Shown: positions 1 through 12,621, counted from the stretch's first letter. The stretch: DNA of 64,000 nt from Lunularia cruciata (GCA_948567375.1 OX419762.1:33620608-33684607), one strand, 5' to 3'. Notes: generated by a model not told the origin, from the letters alone. Numbers and translations are program-made.

Positions 1-3000
1 CAAGAGTGCATGGAGGGAGGACGGATCGAATACACCTTCTAATTCAGACAACACGTAATTCACATTGATAGGGCTGCTATCATACGGGCAGAAACTGAAG
101 CTGTTGGACATATTGCCCGAAGCAGCAGCCCCTACCAGATCAATACTTGGAGTGGAGCAATATAACGACATGTTTGAACTCTAACTGAGAAATACTGCTC
201 TATTCATCTCCATGAATGTTGGAGGAGGCGGCCTTACTACTGCTGTACGACTTCTAAAATATTCAATTTGCCACTCGATCGGTGTTGTATAATTCTTTGG
301 CTGCTAGAGATATCAAGTTGTTGTTGCTGTCATAGCTGGAGGTGGTACCACAGCTCAGCCTGCAGCAGAAAAGATCTGTATCGTTTCCGGTGCCAATCTC
401 TTGCGGTTGCAAGGGACTGAATTGCAAGTACAATTGTAAAAGAAAACGAAGAAATGATTTTAGAATGCTGCAACAATATCTCCTCTGTGTGTGAGAGCAA
501 CCCCGAGCCCTGTCAGGTTCCTATTGATTACACAATTCAGGGAACTGCTGGTGGAGGTGCTGTGAAGTCCAATTTGGTTTCGTCTCCAAACAGCCGAGTC
601 TTTTATCCACGCGTGGAATGCCGCGATCCTAATCCCTGGATCGACTAACCTCAGGAACCAGAAACGAGTTTCAACCGGGTCGGCTAGTATTTCAGGTACC
701 AGTCTAGATCTGTGCTCTTCTAAGCTGATTCTATGGAATACAGGTCCAATGATATAGAGGCAAAATGTAAATCCACAGAGACAGACAGACAGAAATGGTG
801 AGGTTGGTAATATTACTGTGTACGTATCAATCTATCATTAAGAACCGGATGTGATGATCAGATAAATAGCATTGCTGTATCTGATCTCCTCTCCTCTCAA
901 GTCACGTACACTTAGATATGTTTCTACGTGTTCGCCGTTGAACCAGCTAACTTTGAGTCAGGGCGATTATATCTAGATATGCAGTAGGGAACTGGTGGCG
1001 GCCAGGTGCAGCACAGAAATCCCACACTTCCTGAACAGATTGAGTATCAGAGCTCCTTCAAAATCTATAGAGCTGAGACATTGCGGATGCTGAAATTCGA
1101 GGAGTGTAGTCGAGTGTAGTCATGGATGTCTTGCTGATGGAGAAGGCCAGAGAACATGCTGGTTGGTCTGAAGATTAAGACTATGAAGAAGAAGAGAAGA
1201 CTAAGTCTTATACGATACTACTTCTACTCCTGTTGTGATGGTCTTCAAGTATTTGTGTACTGAATCACTTCAAAGGAAATAACCAACCAAGTCGGTTGAG
1301 ATGGGAGCAGAAGGGAAGGAGCCGTAGTCACTGCTATCGATGTGCCTGATCGATCAGAGAAGCAAGGAAGCATTGTGGCCCCGGGAGGAGAGAGGCAAAA
1401 GCAGCACGTAGCCCCCTCTGCATCCCAGCTCATAATACTTGCTACAGTATTTTCACGTTGTCGTTATTGGCGTCTTCCCTTCTCACACCCCAAGGAGAGG
1501 CCTCAGAGACCAGCAACGAGCAATGTGATGCTACAATTGGAATTATATTGCTAATATGGTACTGCACGTAGGACGGCAGGGCGGGAGGCACCCGTAGGCT
1601 TCTAGATTCCCATAAAGAGTTGCGCTCGGGTCCTCATATACCTCCAAATCGAGAGCCCCCTAAAGCATTGCTCCGTCGGTTTCGACGGAAGATTCGTGAA
1701 ACATCACTCATTTCAGCAGCCCCTCCCTGGTTCCTGTCTGCTGGGGGTATATGCAGGATGACTTTATTCCCTCTGCAGGCAGTCCTCATTGGCCTCTCCA
1801 GTCTTAGCTGGTGTCACTTCACTTTAACCAGCACGTTTAGTCGACTGTTGGGTTTGCTTACAACCGTCGTTTCCTTGATCAACAACATATTTACTTAAGC
1901 GTCGCAACGTTTGAGCTGCAGACTTTGCTGGGAAATATTAGCCTGTATCCAAAACTCGGTCTATTTCGAGCCCCATTCTCCCACATAAGACAACTGGTCT
2001 GGTTCCTGCGGGACGCTGAAAAGCTGCGTGGTGCAGCTCAACTTACTTTCCTAATGCTTACTGGTCATTGAGAGAGGAGTTGGAAGCGCTGGAACCAAAT
2101 TCCCAGCCCTCAGACACAGACAGCCTTCCGCGCACGAAGTGCTTCTGGCGTCGCCGCTAGCTCTGCGCATGTACATACGACCGGATAGCCATGTCACCTT
2201 AGGAGTCTTCTTCCTTGGCGTGGTATTTAGCAAGAACCTGCCGCGCAGGGATCTATAAGCCACGTAAACCAATCCCACGCCAGGCGAGACTCATTTTGAT
2301 CTCAACATCTTTACCGTCGAAGGCCAGGGCTACGTGCAATGTTTGCTTGACGTGGTGGTTGAGCACAAGGCTTATGTACAGAACGGAACGTTGCATCATC
2401 CTAAGAACAGATCCACGTAGGGACGAACTCTTTTCCATCTCAACGATACCTTCGGAAGAGGTGACATGGCTACGCCGTCATCATGTTGAGCTCGCAAATG
2501 CGCGCCACTGTACAGTAATGAGTAGTTCCTGTATGGAGCCAGCCAGATTGTGTAGACATACGTGTGTCCCACCTACACCTGAAGCTCTCCTCCTCCTCTC
2601 TCACACGAGACACTGAACTGTACTTCTCCCATCTTTCTTACTCCTGGACCTCCACACACAGCCTCCGTCGTCCCCAAGTTTGATTCCAGTTTGCGAGGGG
2701 CACAAACTGCAGAAGAGGTCGGATGGTGAAAGCGCCATTGGGGCAAAAGAACAAAATGGGTGACTACACAGCTCCAAACAACTTGCAACCCTTTGGGAAA
2801 GAAAGAGCTTTCGTGGGCTCAGACGAAAGAGACAAAGCAAAGCCATGTGGTTCGGAGCACATTGTTAAAGGATCAATAGGGCTCGTCCGTACTAAGACAT
2901 GCACCGATTTGTCAATTGGTGTCCCATACTTGAATCTAGACTTTGCCAAACTTGCTTAAATTAGGAACCATGAAGTTCTTTTTCTCCATATCTAGATGTG

Positions 3001-3600
3001 CTAGTCTGTGAAAAAAATCTTGTGTACAGTACCCCTTCCTGTTTTTTTGGGGGGGGGAAGGGGGAGGGGGGAATTAATACCTCACGCTGTTGGACTACTA
3101 CTGCAGGAAATCCCCACCCACACTTTAACACTATGCTGGTCAAGATTCAAGAAGAATGTTCCACTTCCCAAAGTGCTATAGGATTCAGCACTTCGTGCTA
3201 TTTTGGGAACTGCAATGTTTCTTCTTCTTTTAATTTGGCATATGATTAATACCTGGCCGTTGTAGATCACTGTTTCCGTCGATTTCCATACATAATGTAG
3301 TGCAACTAAGGCAACCTGAAGATTAGGCACAGCCAACAAGAACCCGATAAAGTTGGAGTTGAAGGGAATCGATGGACTGAAATGTAGCAACACGAGAAAT
3401 TCAGAGTCCCATCACCCGATGAAGGCACGAAACACGGTAAAGAACTTAGTACTTCAGATAATACAACAACTATTGAATCATTTCTACGGAAGTTGTTCTT
3501 ATCTCTACACTCGTCATTAGTCACTCTGACTTTTGATTGCGATTATCTCCTGTAGCCCAATATCTCCATGGCTGGATTTGCCTGAGGTTGCGGAACTTCT
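1..3600. other. No recognised gene or repeat
   Basis: I see no convincing gene here. The longest open frames are 133 codons (2215-2616 +) and 103 codons (3082-3393 -), and neither resembles a family I know. A 64-codon frame at 454-648 (+) opens in moderately CpG-rich DNA and could be an exon remnant, but no splice context or homology supports it. CpG is visibly more frequent here than in the retrotransposon nest to the right, so this may be younger or less methylated DNA. Confidence 0.4.
3049..3072 (+). repeat. G-rich tract, possible G-quadruplex
   Basis: Runs of 10, 5 and 6 guanines are separated by one or two adenines, just after a T7 run. The tract could fold as a G-quadruplex on the plus strand. 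Nothing nearby ties it to a promoter. Confidence 0.5.
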
Positions 3601-4559
3601 CGACCATAACCAAGTTGAAGAATAGGAGGTTTCATAGATAAAGTTACGAAGCATCCTAAATTTTGTAAATTGTATTTACGAAGTCGGGGTAAGGGTCTTT
3701 AAGGGTCCACCCGAATAGCACATTCGTGTAGAAGAATGAATTCCGTCCATCATTTATGAATTTTTTTTATTTTCAGTAGGTTGTGGTTTGGAGGAAATAA
3801 GAGATATGAAGTTTGCATCCTAACACATCATAAAACATTAATTGTCATTTACATCTCATTTGAATTTTGATTGAATCTGATTTGAATTTTGTCCCAAGTA
3901 GTTTTGGGAGAGAATCCACGAGAAGGAATCCAAGGAAAGGTGTCACGAGCTTCATTTTCACGATATTTTGACTGATTGAGCTCTTGATTCCTCTGGTTTG
4001 AGCTCTCGATGTCTCTTCTTGAGAACTCTCTATTTCTTTCTCTTTCATTTAGTGTTGATACGAGCTGATTGAGCTGTCGAGAGCTCAAGAGTACACTATG
4101 ATTTCTCTTCTTGAGGTTACCCCATCATTTAGTGTTGCTTTGAGCTAATTGAAGAGTACTCTATGATTTCTGATCTCGAGCATGGGAGCTTGTGAATTTC
4201 ATAGTGGTAGGGTATAAAATTGACTATTTGTCAGTAGAGCATGCCGAGGTATAATCCGCTTATGTATTTAGTCCACTGACTAGATACATAAGAAAATGTA
4301 TACAATGGAGTATCCAAATAGATGAATATTTTCCTCATAGTGAAAATGAAGAGGGGGATTATGATATGCTAGAACTATCGCTTATGTGGTGGGAGTATGC
4401 ACATTCCCATACATGTACTACTTGAAATAGAGAGTTATCTAGCTTTGTAGTGGGGAATTTGTAAGTAATTATTTCATAGACCTAGATGTTAAGGCATTTA
4501 GACAATTGACTAGAATAGATGTTGAATAATTTTGGACATTAGTGGATCTTATAAAGGAT
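3601..4559. other. AT-rich DNA without a recognised gene
   Basis: There are stop codons in all frames and no recognised domain. This is probably the upstream part of the Harbinger-type element whose transposase begins near 4560, but I could not find its terminal inverted repeat or target duplication. Confidence 0.35.
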
Positions 4560-5574
4560 CATTGAGTATTTAAGAAGAAACTATAGATGGGAGCAAACAT
4601 CTATGCGGATCCAAGTAGCTTTGGCTCTTTATGGATTGGGTATCATGGTAATGTGGCTTGCATTGGGAGAAGGTTAAATATTTGGGCATTAGTGCTTGTT
4701 CAACCATTGCTTTTACTAATAGAATCATGATTGCCATATTAAGCATTATATGGAGTCAAGTGGTATAGCCAAAGCAAGATAAGAGCTGAAGCAAGACAAA
4801 GCAAGACAAAGCAAGACGAAGCAAGATGTTGGTATAGTCAAAGCAAGACGGAAGCAAGACGTTGGTATAGCCAAAGCAAGACGGGAGAAGGAGGATGTTT
4901 GTGGTTTTTACATAGAAAAGTTTCCCTGGTTGTGTAGGTTTGGTTGATGGAACACATTTTACTCTTGTAGCCTGACCAACAATGGAAGGAGAAATATATT
5001 TCATTTGGAAGTGCTCTTATTCAATAAATGGGCAAGTGATTTATGATGATACAAGAAAAAGTATTCATTTTACAAGAGCTACGCGCTTTCATGTTTTCAA
5101 CATGAAAATTTCCTTTTTAATTCAAGTTGTGAGCAATGAATTGAGGTTTTAATGTGTACATTTTATTATCTTGCAAGAATACTTGGGTCATGCAACAATA
5201 TGACTTGTTTAAAAAAGTCATTATTGTAGAATGATTTGAACCAAAGAGGAGGTTGTAGTAGTTTTGAGGCCAAAGAATATCTTTTAGGTAATTCTAGTTC
5301 TATCCCAATGCATCGCCTAATCCCAGCTTTCAAGCAAGCCCAAATTAAGGACAAACAAGAGTTCAATAAATATTTAACAAAGACACACATGATAAATAAG
5401 TATTGCATAGGAGTAATGAAAGCTAGAAGACACTCACTCAAGGAGCTAAGAGTGTTGCTTAACTGTAGAAGTAGAAATGCATATTTGTTAAAGTGGGTTA
5501 GTGTTTGTATTATTTTACACAAATTTTGTATGTGTAGATTCAATGTTTGGTACAAGATGATGGTGGTTTTTTGA
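4560..5574 (+). pseudogene. Decayed PIF/Harbinger-type DDE transposase
   Basis: Several broken frames together resemble the DDE_Tnp_4 (HARBI1-like) nuclease. A helix-turn-helix-like stretch near 4610-4740 contains 'GYHGNVACIGR' and 'ISACSTIAFTNR'. The first catalytic aspartate lies in 'GLVDGTH' at about 4940-4957, followed by 'YSINGQVIYDDTRKSIHF'. The open frame 5236-5574 gives the C-terminal half: 'EYLLGNSSSIPMHRLIPAF', then 'INKYCIGVMKARRHSLKEL', then 'WVSVCIILHKF'. In active relatives the second Asp sits in an 'ADSAYP'-like motif and the Glu in an 'EHCIG'-like motif. Here these positions read Asn and Lys, so the enzyme should be dead. A minisatellite (4768-4890) and at least one frameshift interrupt it. 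The family call is firm; terminal repeats were not found. Confidence 0.75.
4768..4890 (+). repeat. Minisatellite inside the transposase remnant
   Basis: A roughly 10-bp unit (AGCAAGACAA and variants) recurs several times, then a longer unit containing 'GTTGGTATAG.CAAAGCAAGACG' is duplicated. It lies between the N-terminal part and the 'DGT' motif of the Harbinger-type transposase and is probably a local slippage expansion. Confidence 0.7.
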
Positions 5575-5812
5575 GGAAACTCAATGAGGTAGAAAAATTC
5601 TCTGAATGTAGTGGAGCTTGGTAGAGAAGAAAGTAAGTCAAGTGTGATGCAACCTTTTCTTGCTTATCATCAAGAGGAAGAAGAGGAACATGTTATCTCA
5701 ATAAAATGAAAACTCCGTTTAATGTTCTATTTTCCATAATCATATGCATGCACTATTGTCTTGTCTCAAGTATTATTGTGGATTATGTATTATCTATTAT
5801 CTGATTTATTCG

Positions 5813-6098
5813 CAATGAAGCATGTATTCTGGTTTATCAATTGTTAGTGTTTGGGTAAAGTGCTCTTGTGTTGGCACTCGGCTAAACCCTTGGTTTGGAT
5901 ATTCACAATGAAGTCTATATTTAAATTTATCAATTATTAGTGTTTGGATCAAGTGCTCTTGTGTTAGTGGTCGGCTAAACCATTGGTTGAAGTATTCATA
6001 ATGAAGCTTATATTCCAAATTATCAATTATCAATATATAAATATAATAAATATTGATAATTTCAATATTATCAATTTATCAATTATTATGGGAAGATC
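5813..6098 (+). repeat. 93-bp tandem repeat, about three units
   Basis: 'AATGAAG' anchors recur at 5814, 5907 and 6000, giving a period of 93 bp. Each unit contains 'TTATCAATTATTAGTGTTTGG' (or a close variant), 'AAGTGCTCTTGTGTT' and 'CGGCTAAACC'. A further diverged piece with the same core lies at about 6160-6230. The third unit runs into an AT-rich, partly palindromic stretch (6020-6090). Confidence 0.8.
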
Positions 6099-6604
6099 CC
6101 ATCAATTGCTTAATGTGGTCTTCCCATCCTTCATTTTTTTCTACGCGGTCACCTTATGTCTTATATCAATTACTAGTGCTTGCGTCAAGTGCTCTTGTGT
6201 TTGTGCTTGGCTGAACCCTAGGTCTGGTTGGCGATGGGTACCTCTAGCTAGCGCCCAAAGCACCAATTGGCTTTGGGAGGCTTTGGGATGCCTTGGTAAG
6301 GCATTGGGTGTATGCAACGTGTCGTTCCGCATGGTTGCATTGGTTGGTGAAGGTTATTGATGTCAATTGTTAGAATTCAGATTATTAAACCAATTTTGAA
6401 TTTTTTGAATTTATATTTTTTTGAGAATCTATTTTGAACCCATTTGAAAGGTATAAATTTAAATACATTACATTAAATGGAAGCAAGTATATAAAATTCT
6501 CTTGAAGGCAATATGCAAATATCAATTTTCATAGGAGAGGAAAAAAATTTAGGAGGAGAGTGCATTTGCATGAGAATGCAATTTGCAAGAGGAGAGGTCA
6601 TTTT

Positions 6605-6608
<4 letters not shown>

Positions 6609-6674
<66 letters not shown>
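6609..6674 (+). repeat. (AG)33 microsatellite
   Basis: An uninterrupted AG dinucleotide run of 66 bp. It produces spurious Arg/Glu or Ser/Leu open frames on both strands. The purity suggests recent expansion. Confidence 0.97.
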
Positions 6675-6677
<3 letters not shown>

Positions 6678-8554
6678 TGCACTTGGGCGAAGAAGAGAGC
6701 ACTTTCTAAGAGAAAGTGTTGAGTTTGAAGTGCAGGAAGCGCAACAAAGAGAACAAAACATGGTAAAAATTAGGGGTTATGAAAAGATTGTTGATGGTGA
6801 GGACATGAAAAATACACAAGAAGAAGATTGGCTCATTGGATTCCACATAATTGCATACCGATTGACTTTCATCAAATGGTCCTAGATGGAACAAAACCAG
6901 GTTTGATCATCAATTAATGCAATCATGGAGGTGGATCATGATGTCCTTGGCTTGAAGATAACACTTGGTTTGCATTACCATTTTCTTGAGGTAAGAGCTT
7001 TACCATCTATTATATTTCAATCAAATAGTTATGTTGTGTTTTTCTCCTCTATTTTTCTTCCTTGTTTCTCAAACCTACAATCATCCACACAAACCAATGC
7101 CAACCCTAAACCCTCCTTAAAATCCTCAACATCAGCCAATGGTGGCCCACCATTAAACCCTATACCCTAGTGTCAACCAATGGCATTATGTGATGCATAA
7201 CACCATTTGGTGGCTTTTACCCTTCCACAAACATTAATGGGTGCCATCCGATGCTTTTACTCTTCATGCAACATTGGTGTGTGGCACCTAGCAACATCCT
7301 AAACTTGTATTTACTAACTTCATATGTAACTTAATATTTTTCTAGGTTCATGCATAGAGTTTGTGTTGTCTTTTAGATTGGTTCCTACAAAGAAATCAGG
7401 TTGCAAAGAGATATTTGGCAAGATAGTCTGTGTATTGTGCATTTAGGCCATTTTTCCACATCATGGGTGTACTTGTGGCACCAACCAGTTGGCCCAAGAT
7501 TGTGCATGGGCATTTGGTTCTCAACACCAGGTCAAAGTTGAGGAAATTTGGTGTGGAGTACTATGATTGGGGTGAGTTAGCCTTTTGAGCCATTACAACA
7601 AAGTTGGGGAGTTTGTAAGGGTAATTGAGGTGTCCTAATAGGTGTAGGTTTGGGTTCATCTCTCTTGGGCAGATCCTCACTCAATTTTTTGTGGAGAGAA
7701 GAGACATTCCTCAAGAGAAAGTGTCCTACTTGAGTGAGGGAGAGGAGTATATTATGTCCAATCCCAATGGAGAGAGTGATGATGCTAATGATGGAGAAGG
7801 TGAGGACAAGTAGATACTGGATAATAAAGAAGATGAGGGAGAGGACAGTGAGTGACTGATCAGTTTTGGTGTATTGAGTTTTGGATATTGTATGTTTTCT
7901 TTGTTGGAAACCATACTATGCTTTTATTGTGTACATCTCTTTAGTTTTAACAAATTTAATAAATAAAGTTCTATTATATAATTGGATTAAATTAATGAAA
8001 TTTTAGTTAGTTTTATTTGATGGATGACTATATGTTACCTATTGTTCATAGATGTTCAACCAATTTGTGTTGAGATACATGCATTACACGTAATGACGGT
8101 AAGGATTGATTGGTCTTCTCAAAGAGTTCCTTGTCCATCTCCATCCCTTGAGAAAGCACTTTCCTCCTCTTCTTCTCCCTCTCTAGAGAGGACTCCTTCC
8201 CTCTTGCTTACCTTTAAAAGAGACCTTTCTCCCTTTCCTTCCTTTGGGGGACCTGTTTCACCACTTCTAGCCTTGTCTATTAATATAGAGTGTGTATTAG
8301 ATGATTGCGTCAAAGTGGCAAAGGAGCAAGAGAGCCACATTGTTGAGTGAGGGTAGATTGGATAGCTTAGAGGAGCAAGATAGACTCCTTCTTGAGAGAG
8401 ACAAACTCCTTTGTGAGTGAGGTAATACTCTTGTTGCAAAAAAGTAGATGCATTTGACCTTTGCTAGGACAGAGTTGGAAAGAGAGTAGAGGTTGATTGA
8501 CTTGGATTTGGATATCCTAGGTGCCGTAGCCATGGCTTAAGGTTATAAAGTTTT
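6675..8554 (+). other. Decayed coding-like DNA, family unknown
   Basis: This stretch holds short frames but no recognised family. The frame ending near 7813 finishes in an acidic tail (Asp/Glu/Asn-rich). Around 8340-8530 one frame with a few stops reads as a charged heptad-like segment ('LDSLEEQDRLLLERDKLLCE', 'FARTELERE'), suggesting a coiled coil. It stops at the left edge of Ret-A copy 1. The DNA beyond the other edge (27761-27948) also reads as a charged helical segment, so the two may be halves of one sequence split by the insertion. That is inference; I recognise no homologue. Confidence 0.35.
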
Positions 8555-9206
8555 CGTGCATATATACATCACTATACAACATATACTGCTATCAACATCA
8601 CACAATATAGAAGCACAACTCACACATAAGTCATACATGGATTCTAAAGTGCTACAATAAATCAGTTTGTTTAAACAACTCAATTACACTCAATCAGATC
8701 AGTACTTGATTTGTCACTCTATAATCTCCCAACAATTGGGCACTGATTATAGTCAAGCCACACTCACTCACCCACTCTAGCTAAGAGAATCCAAGTGATG
8801 CTTGCCAGACTTTGTCCACCATAGCCAAGAACTCAAAGACTCAACATCAGAGAAGTGAGCTCATTGGAGCTACGCTTCAAAAGTATACCCCTTGGACTTG
8901 AGCTAGGTCTCAAACCCTAATAGTCTTGCTGAAAACACACCCAACAGTGCAAATAGTGCTAAGTGACGGTGGGCCCTACCATGTAGTCAATACTCCAAAC
9001 ATGAAATCTAGCCATCAACAAGTAGTCTATGAGTAACTACCAAAATACTCCTGACTTCTAACACTACTACTCCAAAGTCCAAGCAATCTAGGTGCAATGC
9101 TACAAATGGTGTGATAGATGTTGTGCGTATATACATCGCTGTCAACATCACACACTATAGAAGCACAACTCACATATAAGTCATACATGAACTCTAAAGT
9201 GTCACA
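8555..9206 (-). repeat. Ret-A copy 1 3' LTR
   Basis: About 650 bp. The outer end reads (T/C)GTGCRTATATAC and the inner end AAAGTGTCACA on the plus strand, so the element-sense LTR starts TGTGACACTTTAGAG and ends in a CACA-type terminus. Matching LTRs lie at 13479-14135 and 42512-43174. About 85-100 bp at each end are direct repeats of each other (8555-8656 and 9122-9206). Confidence 0.75.
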
Positions 9207-9329
9207 ATTGCGTCCCTAGCTTGTGGTTAGGTCCCTCTAACTCCAGATAGCTATCTACTCCAAGTATATGGTATACCCTATGGTGGGCAAAAGATCAGGA
9301 GGCCAGGTGCTATTGAGCCCCATTGTTAG

Positions 9330-10824
9330 TCACATATCTGTAATCTATACCATATAAAGGATGAACTAGCTATAGGTCAAGTACATCTAGGACATAACCA
9401 CTATCCCTGAGGAACCAATGTGAGGGGAGGAGTCATACATGCTATTTGCCATCCTCTCAAACAACTATCACACACTAACATAGTGGCAACTCCACTAGGA
9501 GGGCCACATAACATACATTGCAAGCCTACTGTAATACTCCAAGGACAAGAGAAGAGAGAAAACACAGATTACACACTCAAACATTTGATGCCCCAAAGGA
9601 GCACCTTCTCTTTATTATATAGACAAAGAGGATCTCCTCCAAGGAAGCTCCAACATAGGATTAGGCACACAGATAGGTGACATGTTAGAAAGCTCCACCC
9701 TTGGATTTCTTACTTGGATGGATGACATGTCTGGTCTAGGTCAAACAAGCTTTGATCAGAGAGAATCTTTTAGGGAATCTTCTTGTAGGAATCTCAGAAT
9801 CACATGAAGAAGGTACCGTTGGAAAGCTCTCAATGAGACAAACCAGGGGGGATGGAAGGCCAACCTTTCCTTTGGTTGGGGGGGGGAGGCTTTGGCAATT
9901 TTTGAGGCCTAATTCATCTGTTTAGGCCTCCAAAATTGCCTTCAAAGATTTTAGGCATATTTTGGTTCCTACTCGATTAGTAGAAGTCCCCTTTTGGTGA
10001 TACTTCTTTCTGATCTGTTTATTCCATCATGTGTAACATCCTTCTAGATGTTACCAAACCAATTCTCACCTTTAAATCATATCTCTAGCTATTGGTTCTA
10101 AGGTTCTCAAGTCTATTTTGGTTTCTGCCCTATTTGTAGAAGTACTCTTTTGGTGATACTTCTATTTGATCTATTTTGACCATCATGTATAACATCATTC
10201 TAGATGTTACCAAACCACATCTAGATCATATGGCTACCTCTTGGTATTACACCTACACATACAAGTGCCAAGCTTGGGTCCATAGTACTATCAATGTTTG
10301 GGAGGTGGCGTGGTGCACAATTGAGCATATGATCCTTCCAAACAACACTATCATGCCTTTCCAACACAAGGACTCAAGATGGCAAAACCTCACACACTCT
10401 CAAGATAGTGTGGCCTATAGAAACATCAATTGTCATCAGTGCTATCTATTGTAGATATACATAAGCACCTGGATAAAATTGACAGATTGAGGATCTATAA
10501 CCTCCTCCTCAAATGGTAGCATAGCATAAGGTATCCCTATGATGAGCAATCATGAAGTTCTCAAAGGCCATTGGCATCACTCTTCAAAAGATCTCTACTT
10601 GTTGAGAACATGTGCTTATCCATACATCTGGATCATCCAAGTCCAACACTATAGTAGTATCTTGATGAATGGCTGCAGGTAAATCTAGATCTTGTCCATA
10701 AAGTAAAAAGTAAAGAGAGAAGGATGCTAAGGAGGCTTGTCAACTAAACCGATAGCCCATGGCCAACCAAGGTCATTGGAGATCCCAATCTCCCAAGTGG
10801 CCTCTCTACAAACCATATTTTTGC
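9330..10824 (-). pseudogene. Ret-A copy 1 Pol C-terminus: integrase tail and PHD region, split by solo LTR
   Basis: The plus-strand sequence 10252-10824 matches the integrase-tail region of the other two copies, and 9330-9529 matches their PHD finger. A family C solo LTR (9530-10251) sits in the middle with a 5-bp CCTAC duplication. Stops are present. The parallel stretch in copy 3 (43344-43730) shows the intact PHD pattern, so the assignment rests on similarity to that copy. Confidence 0.7.
9530..10251 (-). mobile_element. Solo LTR, family C, copy 1
   Basis: It begins TGTAATACTCC and ends GGTATTACA, flanked by CCTAC on both sides (9525-9529 and 10252-10256), a perfect 5-bp target duplication. 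It is 722 bp, longer than the two other copies (573-580 bp), because about 125 bp around 'CTTCTAGATGTTACCAAACCA' is duplicated in tandem (10018-10220). A TATATAA-like box near 9616, read on the minus strand, sets the orientation. No internal coding region remains. Confidence 0.85.
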
Positions 10825-10829
10825 AATCT

Positions 10830-12614
10830 TGTGGTACCCACATTTTTAGTTTTTTTAGTTTTAGTTTTATTTTGAAGAGAAGTGTAAAGACAAAGTTGTA
10901 TTAAACCCAAATGGCATTGGAAGGAGAAGAATTGCATCTTTGGTTTGTAACCCAAAGTAAAGTGACTTTGTGTTAGAAGCAAAGTACTTGGATCAGACCC
11001 GGCCAAAGAAACTCAAAGTAAGAGAACTTCGTCTCGGGGTGATTAACTTGATGCAAAGACGGCATAACAACTTCCCTTCGGATGGGTCAATCAAGAAAGG
11101 ACAAGCAAGAAAATAGCGGACAAGGTGCAAATTGCTAACCTAGATAATGCCAAGGTGATTCATGCAGAAAGGGTGAGTCTTAGTGAAGAGGGACGGAGGA
11201 ATGGCTGATCAACAAAGAACTATAAAATTGGGACTTTGTCAAGGGGATTGAAATGTCACACAAGTATCCTAAGCCACTGAGTAGTCAACCCGAGGGAGTG
11301 CCTGTAGCCAAGCCAATTGATCGTTGATTTATAATAATTTTGAAGGAGTTAGGATCTCAAGACTAGGAGACAATAAAATTATCTTTCAGATATCATGTGC
11401 TAGAGATCGCACAATGCCGAAGAAGGGTGAGAAGAAGAGTCCTTCACTTGCAATGAGAAATCCAATTATTTGAAGGTTAGATATGATAGCCATGATCAAA
11501 GTAGTGAATAGACTTTGGATGACTTTTCTGGCATGGAATTGGAACTTGAGATTTCTAGGGTTCATGGCAGAATCAATGGTCTAATTGTTTGATTCCAATG
11601 TTCTTCTGATCAATTGTCTGATACATTTGAGAAGAGTGTGTTGCAAGATAGTGACATAGATAGATTACATATGGTTGTAATTGCAGATTGTTGTAGGGGA
11701 GTGATAGAATTAGAGGAGGATGGAGTAGAGTTAGGTAGACCCAAAGAAGGGGAGATTCTTGAAGTAGCATCGGGTTTAGAAGTCAAAGTCAAGGTTGACA
11801 TTGGATCAGATTTGGACAATTTTAAGATTTGAAGAGGCAAATATGAAGAAGTGCATTGCCATTTCAGATTTGCACGTTGGTAAATTTTTTAGGAATTGAT
11901 TTAGGAAGCTAAATAACTATCAAACACTTTGCCTATTTAAAGGAGGTATTTGTAGTGTGCTATTGTTTAGTATTTGTAATTTTTGAAGATAGATAAAGCA
12001 AAGTGTTGATTTCAATGCTTGTTGCTTGAGCTTAATTCCAAGTATCAATCTTGTGATTTTGTTTGTAAGTGTGTGGAGAAATTTGAAGTGCAAGTCAGTC
12101 TGTTGGTTGGATGTTGAGTTCCATGGTCTTGATCTTCATTTTGTGTGTTTGATCCTAAATGACATGCAAACAAAGTAATGCCTTGACAAATCAGAGAGGA
12201 ATTGTAGTGTTGGTAGTATTCTGCATTTATGAGTGTAGCACAAGGTTGATGCTAAGCAATTTTGATCAAGAAAGTTGTGCCTTCAGTGAGGGGTGGAACA
12301 CAATTTTGAGGTGAGGGTGTTTTGTAGTGAAGTAGCCTTCTTTGGAGGAATCTGAATCATCACAATCAAGATTTTTTTGGACAGAATTTGATGGAGTTGT
12401 GATTATGGGTGTTGTGATTTGTGAGAAGACTGCAATCTAGTGCTTGTTACTCTCTTTTGGGTGTGGTTTCTACCCAAGAGATTAAAGAAGAACTCAAGAA
12501 GAACCATGTTTGTTACTGTTTGACTTTGTATTTGAACATTTTGACTCATATCTGTGCGGGAACAAACTTTACTTACCTGATTACTGCAGAAGTGATATTT
12601 GCCAGGTTGTCACA
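10830..12614 (+). repeat. gLTR-1: internally deleted 5' giant LTR
   Basis: It starts TGTGGTACCCAC and ends GGTTGTCACA. A jump near 11,600 removes about 2 kb compared with full copies (3.73-3.78 kb). The 5' part of the LTR gene remains at 11413-11593 (containing 'WMTFLAWNWNLRFLGFMAES') and the last part at 11608-11832. A TATTTAAA box lies at 11934-11941. This copy is decisive because its 3' end is followed by the primer-binding site. Confidence 0.8.
11413..11832 (+). pseudogene. gLTR gene remnant, N- and C-terminal ends fused by deletion
   Basis: The start matches the N-terminal domain of the LTR gene ('FLAWNWN'), with an in-frame stop. The 3' part, 11614-11832, matches the C-terminal tail of other copies ('LSDTFEKS', 'DSDID', 'GRPKEGEILEVASGLE', 'VDIGSD'). 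The middle, including the coiled coil, is deleted. Confidence 0.7.
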
Positions 12615-12621
12615 TGATTTT

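Noticed and set aside
454-648. 64-codon frame as a possible secreted cysteine-containing protein
   Set aside because: It is too short, has no signal peptide and no recognisable family; left as unassigned DNA.
5166-5555. 129-codon open frame on the minus strand
   Set aside because: It is the antisense shadow of the Harbinger-type transposase C-terminus, which has clear family motifs on the plus strand.
6473-6885. Open frames of Arg/Glu or Ser/Leu repeats on both strands
   Set aside because: They are translations of the (AG)33 microsatellite with short flanks and have no independent support.
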